Below, piece after piece: positions 60,215 to 64,000 of a stretch of DNA of 64,000 bases (its first letter is position 1; each line of letters opens with the position of its first letter). The position numbers and the translations under genes are program-made. Where the stretch lies: assembly GCA_963693315.1 (NCBI GenBank), contig OY856186.1, positions 302,442,586 to 302,506,585 of the forward strand. Reading direction: 5' to 3'. Origin of the DNA: Diogma glabrata (taxonomy: Eukaryota; Arthropoda; Insecta; Diptera; Cylindrotomidae). The notes beneath the pieces are model-generated. The model had not been told where the DNA came from. It was given only the letters and a program-made list of their open reading frames with translations, and searched no databases.

Positions 60215-60940
60215 TGGAAATTTTTGAATTTGTTATAGTTTTTGAAATATTTTTGGAATTTTGAAAAAAGTTTCAATTTTTGATTTTGTAAGAATTTTTG
60301 GAATATTTTTAGAATTTTGAAAGATTTTAAATTTTTGATTTTATTATAATTTTTTTAATTTTGGAAAAAGTTTCAATTTTTGATATTGTTATAATTTTTA
60401 CAATATTTTTAGAATTTTGGAAATAGTTTGAATTTTTTTATTTTTTAAGAATTTTTGGAATATTATTAGAATTTAGAAAAAGTTTAAATATTTGATTTTA
60501 TTCTAATTTTTGGAATATCTTTAGAATTTTGAAAAAAAAAATAAAATTTTTGAATTTTATACATATTTTTAGAATTTTGAAAAAAGTTTCAATTTTTGAT
60601 TTTGTAAGAATTTTTGGAATATTTTTAGAATTTAGAAAAAGTTTAAATATTTGATTTTATTCTAATTTTTGGAATATCTTTAGAATTTTGAAAAAAAAAA
60701 TAAAATTTTTGAATTTTATATATATTTTTAGAATTTTGAAAACAGTTTCAATTTTTGATTTTGTAAGAATTTTTGGAATATTTTTAGAATTTTGAAAAAA
60801 GTTTCAATTTTTGATTTTGTAAGAATTTTTGGAATAATTTTAGAATTTTGAAAAAAGTTTCAATTTTTGCAATATTTTTTGCAATACTTTTGGAAAATTG
60901 GAAAAATGTTTTAATTTTTGATTTTGTTAATAATTTTGTC
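60215..60940 (+). repeat. AT-rich minisatellite, central block
   Basis: About a dozen copies of the same unit as in the left arm, in the same orientation, including a larger duplicated segment (about 60465-60580 repeated at about 60625-60740). Confidence 0.88.
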
Positions 60941-61189
60941 CTCGTACAAAGCTTTTGGTGAAAACTATTTAAAAAGCCTTAACACAAACACAATCCTTAC
61001 AGTTTTATTATTTAAATTTGTAATGTCATAAAAGGAGAAAAATCAAATTCGCTTAAAAAATTTTGCAAGAAATGCAAAAAAAGTGGGGGTAAGAATTTCA
61101 CTTTTGGCTCATGAATGTAATACTTAGGTCTTTCAGACCGAAGTAATATAAATACATAGCCGGAAAAAAGACGCCTGATTGAATTGATT

Positions 61190-61820
61190 TAAAAAAAATT
61201 CCAAATATTATAATAAAATCAAAAATTCCAACTTTCTTCAAAATCCAAAAACATTCAAGAGAATATTACAAAATAAACAATTCAAACTTTTTTCAAAAAT
61301 CCTAAAATTTTTAAAAATTAAAATATTCCTAATAAAAATACATAATAATTAAAAATATTCCTTTTGATTTTATTAAAATCAAAAATTTAAATTTTTTCGA
61401 AATTCTAAACAATCCAAAAATTATTACAACATCAAAAATTGAAACTATTTTCAAAATTCCAAACATATTGCAAAAATTATAACAAAATCAAAAATTCAAA
61501 CTTTTTCTAAGATTCTAAAAATTATAATAAAATCATAAATTTCAATTTTCTTCAAAAGTTCAAACATATTCAAGAGAATATTACAAAATCAAAAATTGAA
61601 ACTATTTTCAAAATTCTAAAGATATTGCAAAAATCAAAACAAAATAAAAACTTTTTCAAAATTCTAAAAATATTCCAAAACTTATAATAAAATCAAAAAT
61701 TAAACTTTTTTCAAAATTCTAAATATATTCCAAAAATTATTCAAAAATCAAAGATTTAAATTTCAAAATTCTAAAAATATTGCCAAAATTATAACATAAT
61801 CAAAAATTCAAACTTATTTT
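61190..61820 (-). repeat. AT-rich minisatellite, right arm
   Basis: Inverted counterpart of 57940-58510 (aaaattctaaaaatattcca, ataaaatcaaaaatt). Confidence 0.88.
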
Positions 61821-62734
61821 CCAACTGTTCCTGTTATTCAGAAGTCGTGGAATCACACAAAACGATTACAAAAGAAATATCTTTCTCATGATTACATTTT
61901 TTTAAAAACATTTAATCTGCAACAACTTGATATTTCCCAATTGTTCCTATAAGTTGGGAGGAGTTGAAACTGGATAGAAACATGTTCAATTTCATGTTCA
62001 AATACATTTCAAGTCATAAAAATAATTACATACTTAAGTTTATTTTTTTCCAAAAATTGGGCTAAAAAATAAATGAAAATCATTCTTTTGACACACTTGA
62101 CAGTATTTTTTGACACACTTACAATACAATAATCAAGGTTCTGGTCCCACATACCAATGCAAACCATCAAATTTTCTCCACATTCAATGTTACTACTCGT
62201 AATCACTTAGAATGATCGATTTTTAGGCAAAAAATGCTCATTTTCGTGTTTTAACACACTTCATTATTTTTTGAAAAACACTTGACACACACTTTCTTTC
62301 GCCAATTCAAATTTCGTCAATACTAAACATACCAAATGTTTTAGGCATTTTCAAAAAAAAACTTTAAAACATGCGCATTTTCAAAAGAATACAGGGTGAA
62401 TATAATACTATAGGGCATAGTATTTATTATTCAAAAAAACGTAGAAAAATCTGTTGGAATCCTAAAATCCTTTATCTTCAAAATATTATAGCACATAATA
62501 TATTATCTATGTAAACCAAAAGAAATTACCAAAAATGTATGCCGGCAAAACTGCATTTCAAAGCAATAAATAAAAAATTCAGAATTTAGATTTTTTCATT
62601 CGTTCCACTCATACAAAATTTTGATTTAAAAAAAAATCCACAAATAAATGTACATTTTCAAACGAATTGCCCAATTAACATTTAACATTTTAATTTACAA
62701 AAGTTTTATCTGTGAGAAGAGTACACCCTGTTTT

Positions 62735-63065
62735 TCGATGATATGATTTTTCGATGTAATGATTTATTCATTACATCGAATATTTTCGATGTAATGATAT
62801 TTCGATGATATGATTTTTTTTTCGATTTTACGATTTTCGATGGTATGATTTTTCGATTTTGTGAATCAAATTTTCGATGATATGATTTTCGGTGATGTGA
62901 TTTTTCGATGCTATGACTTTTCGACGCAATGAACTTTCGGTGATATGATCTTTCGATGCTATGACTTTTCGATGATATGAACTTTCGATGATATGAAATT
63001 CGGTGGTATGAACTTTCGGTTTTGTGATTTCTGGTGATTCGACGATTTGATTTTTCGATGTTATG
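62735..63065 (-). repeat. Outer minisatellite of right arm
   Basis: Irregular copies of gatatgatttttcgat, the inverse of the left outer array; unit order differs in the outermost part. Confidence 0.9.
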
Positions 63066-63189
63066 ATGCGGACTCTTTCATATATATAAATAACGGAAGC
63101 GAACATTTTACCTTGCAGTTATTTTGGATTATTCTATTAGATATCACATTTAATGAAATTCCAGTTCCAGTTTCCAGTTCCAATATAAT

Positions 63190-63370
63190 TTAATTTTTAG
63201 AGCAAAATTTAAAACTCATTTCTTTTATTTTAATAAATTTCCAGTATGAAATAAAATTTTGTATTTAACTCAAACGAAAAGTATTTTTAAAGGTACTCAC
63301 TATAGTAATTTCGTAAACAACTAGCTCGTACGTTAAAGTTTCACTTTTCGTTCTTGATAAATAAATAACT
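63190..63370 (-). repeat. Hairpin repeat, copy lacking the central GC palindrome
   Basis: Inverted copy of 27565-27760 including flanking text (aaaactcatttcttttattt, aaatttccagtatgaaataa). Where the other copy has a ~22-bp GC palindrome, this copy reads tagtaatttcgtaaacaact without it. Confidence 0.8.
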
Positions 63371-63837
63371 ATTAATCAATTTTCTTTCTTTCATAATATA
63401 ATACCGAAAAAGATAGTTAAAATACTAGACAAAAATTTGAAGCCATTCATTTCATTTCCAAATGGCGATATTTTTTATTTGTTTTGTATATGTTTAAGAG
63501 AATTAAATTAACAATTATATAAATATACATGATAAGATTAAATTTGGTGTGATTAATAATATTTAAATAAAAATAATACAAAAAAGCATAAATATATTTT
63601 AAAATAAATTAAATTTATTAACGAATAAATATTGTATTTTACTTCACTATTAATTTTCGTCTTGAGTTGTAACAAATTGCTGTTTTCAAGACTACTGTAT
63701 TATTTTGACGCGATGCTCAAAAATAGATGTCGTCTTACTACCAAAATTTTTTTATTTAACCTTAAACGTCAAAAGCTTGTTTATTTTGATTTCAAAATAC
63801 AAAAACGTGTGAATACTGTTTTGCTTTTATATAAATT
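63371..63837. other. AT-rich flank upstream of the right-edge gene
   Basis: Probably 5' flank or 5' UTR of the gene starting at 63838. No other feature recognised. Confidence 0.4.
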
Positions 63838-64000
63838 ATGTCTGATAGCGATAGTGATTATGTGGTTGAAGAATTCTTAAAACCAAGTAAAATATCTGCA
63901 TTACCAAGAAATAATGAAGAAGGTGATATATTGGGTAATTTTGATGATGAAAAATTAAAAATAACAAATTATGGAAGTGACAATGAACCTGAAGAAAACG
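63838..64000 (+). CDS. Unidentified gene, N-terminal part only
   Basis: From ATG (63838) 54 codons are open to the window edge: MSDSDSDYVVEEFLKPSKIS, then ALPRNNEEGDILGNFDDEK, KITNYGSDNEPEEN. The start is strongly acidic and Ser/Asp-rich, a style common among nuclear and nucleolar proteins. The context is plausible for a start codon (aattATGtctg). The family cannot be named from this much sequence. It lies 11 kb downstream of the atos stop on the same strand. Confidence 0.6.
   Translation, partial: MSDSDSDYVVEEFLKPSKISALPRNNEEGDILGNFDDEKLKITNYGSDNEPEEN

Larger units (their letters stand above)
56745..63075. mobile_element. Giant foldback structure, ~6.3 kb
   Basis: The left arm (about 56745-58612) and right arm (about 61068-63075) are inverted copies along their whole length. 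Shared blocks in mirrored order are a TCGAAAA-rich minisatellite at the outer ends, tttgtgaatcaaat-type text, the ~200 bp around gaacgaatgaaaaaatctaa, the block at 57629-57826 against 62206-62009 (differing at only a few codons), an AT-rich 58-bp minisatellite, and the ggtctgaaagacctaagta block. The 2.4-kb spacer has related direct repeats. No transposase was found. The architecture resembles Drosophila FB/Galileo foldback elements; homology to them is not claimed. Confidence 0.75.

Overview
The window looks like nuclear DNA from an insect (or a close arthropod relative). It is very AT-rich. It holds one recognisable multi-exon gene with GT-AG introns, tens of kilobases of degraded mobile DNA, and LINE, hAT and piggyBac remnants of the kinds common in insect genomes. 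There is no prokaryotic gene organisation, no CRISPR array, and no tRNA or rRNA gene.

The one secure host gene is an atos (atossa / FAM214, ATOSA-ATOSB) orthologue on the + strand. Three coding exons (32048-35260, 35968-36227, 52653-52857) join in frame to 1225 residues and include the conserved FAM214 blocks. Its second intron is 16.4 kb and is filled with mobile elements. A second gene starts at the right edge (ATG at 63838, acidic N-terminus, open to the window end) and was not identified.

Layout. 1-32047 is the upstream flank or 5' intron of atos: a 700-bp foldback element, a ~445-bp (TA)n tract inside a palindromic element, two hAT-type elements, several inverted-repeat MITEs, a tRNA-derived SINE-like unit, a LINE reverse-transcriptase remnant, a frameshifted BTB-domain pseudogene, and several long near-perfect hairpins. 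36228-52652 (atos intron 2) holds a young, structurally complete LTR retrotransposon (37578-43854) that interrupts an older antisense LINE, further antisense LINE and Jockey-type remnants, and a 0.6-kb palindrome. 52858-55846 is very AT-rich 3' UTR and flank. 55851-56577 holds a piggyBac-type MITE apparently inserted into the target-site duplication of a hAT MITE. 56745-63075 is a giant foldback structure with ~1.9-2.0-kb inverted arms edged and filled by minisatellites.

The most unusual item is the LTR retrotransposon. Its LTRs are 922 bp each and differ at four positions by eye. It has a 4-bp target duplication, a tRNA-Ser-type primer site and a polypurine tract. Its only long reading frame is 1062 codons, with no visible protease, reverse transcriptase, RNase H or integrase. 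The N-terminus of that frame carries two diverged tandem copies of a Gag/capsid-like segment. It looks like a recently mobile, Gag-only, trans-dependent element. The giant foldback at the right end is the second most interesting item.
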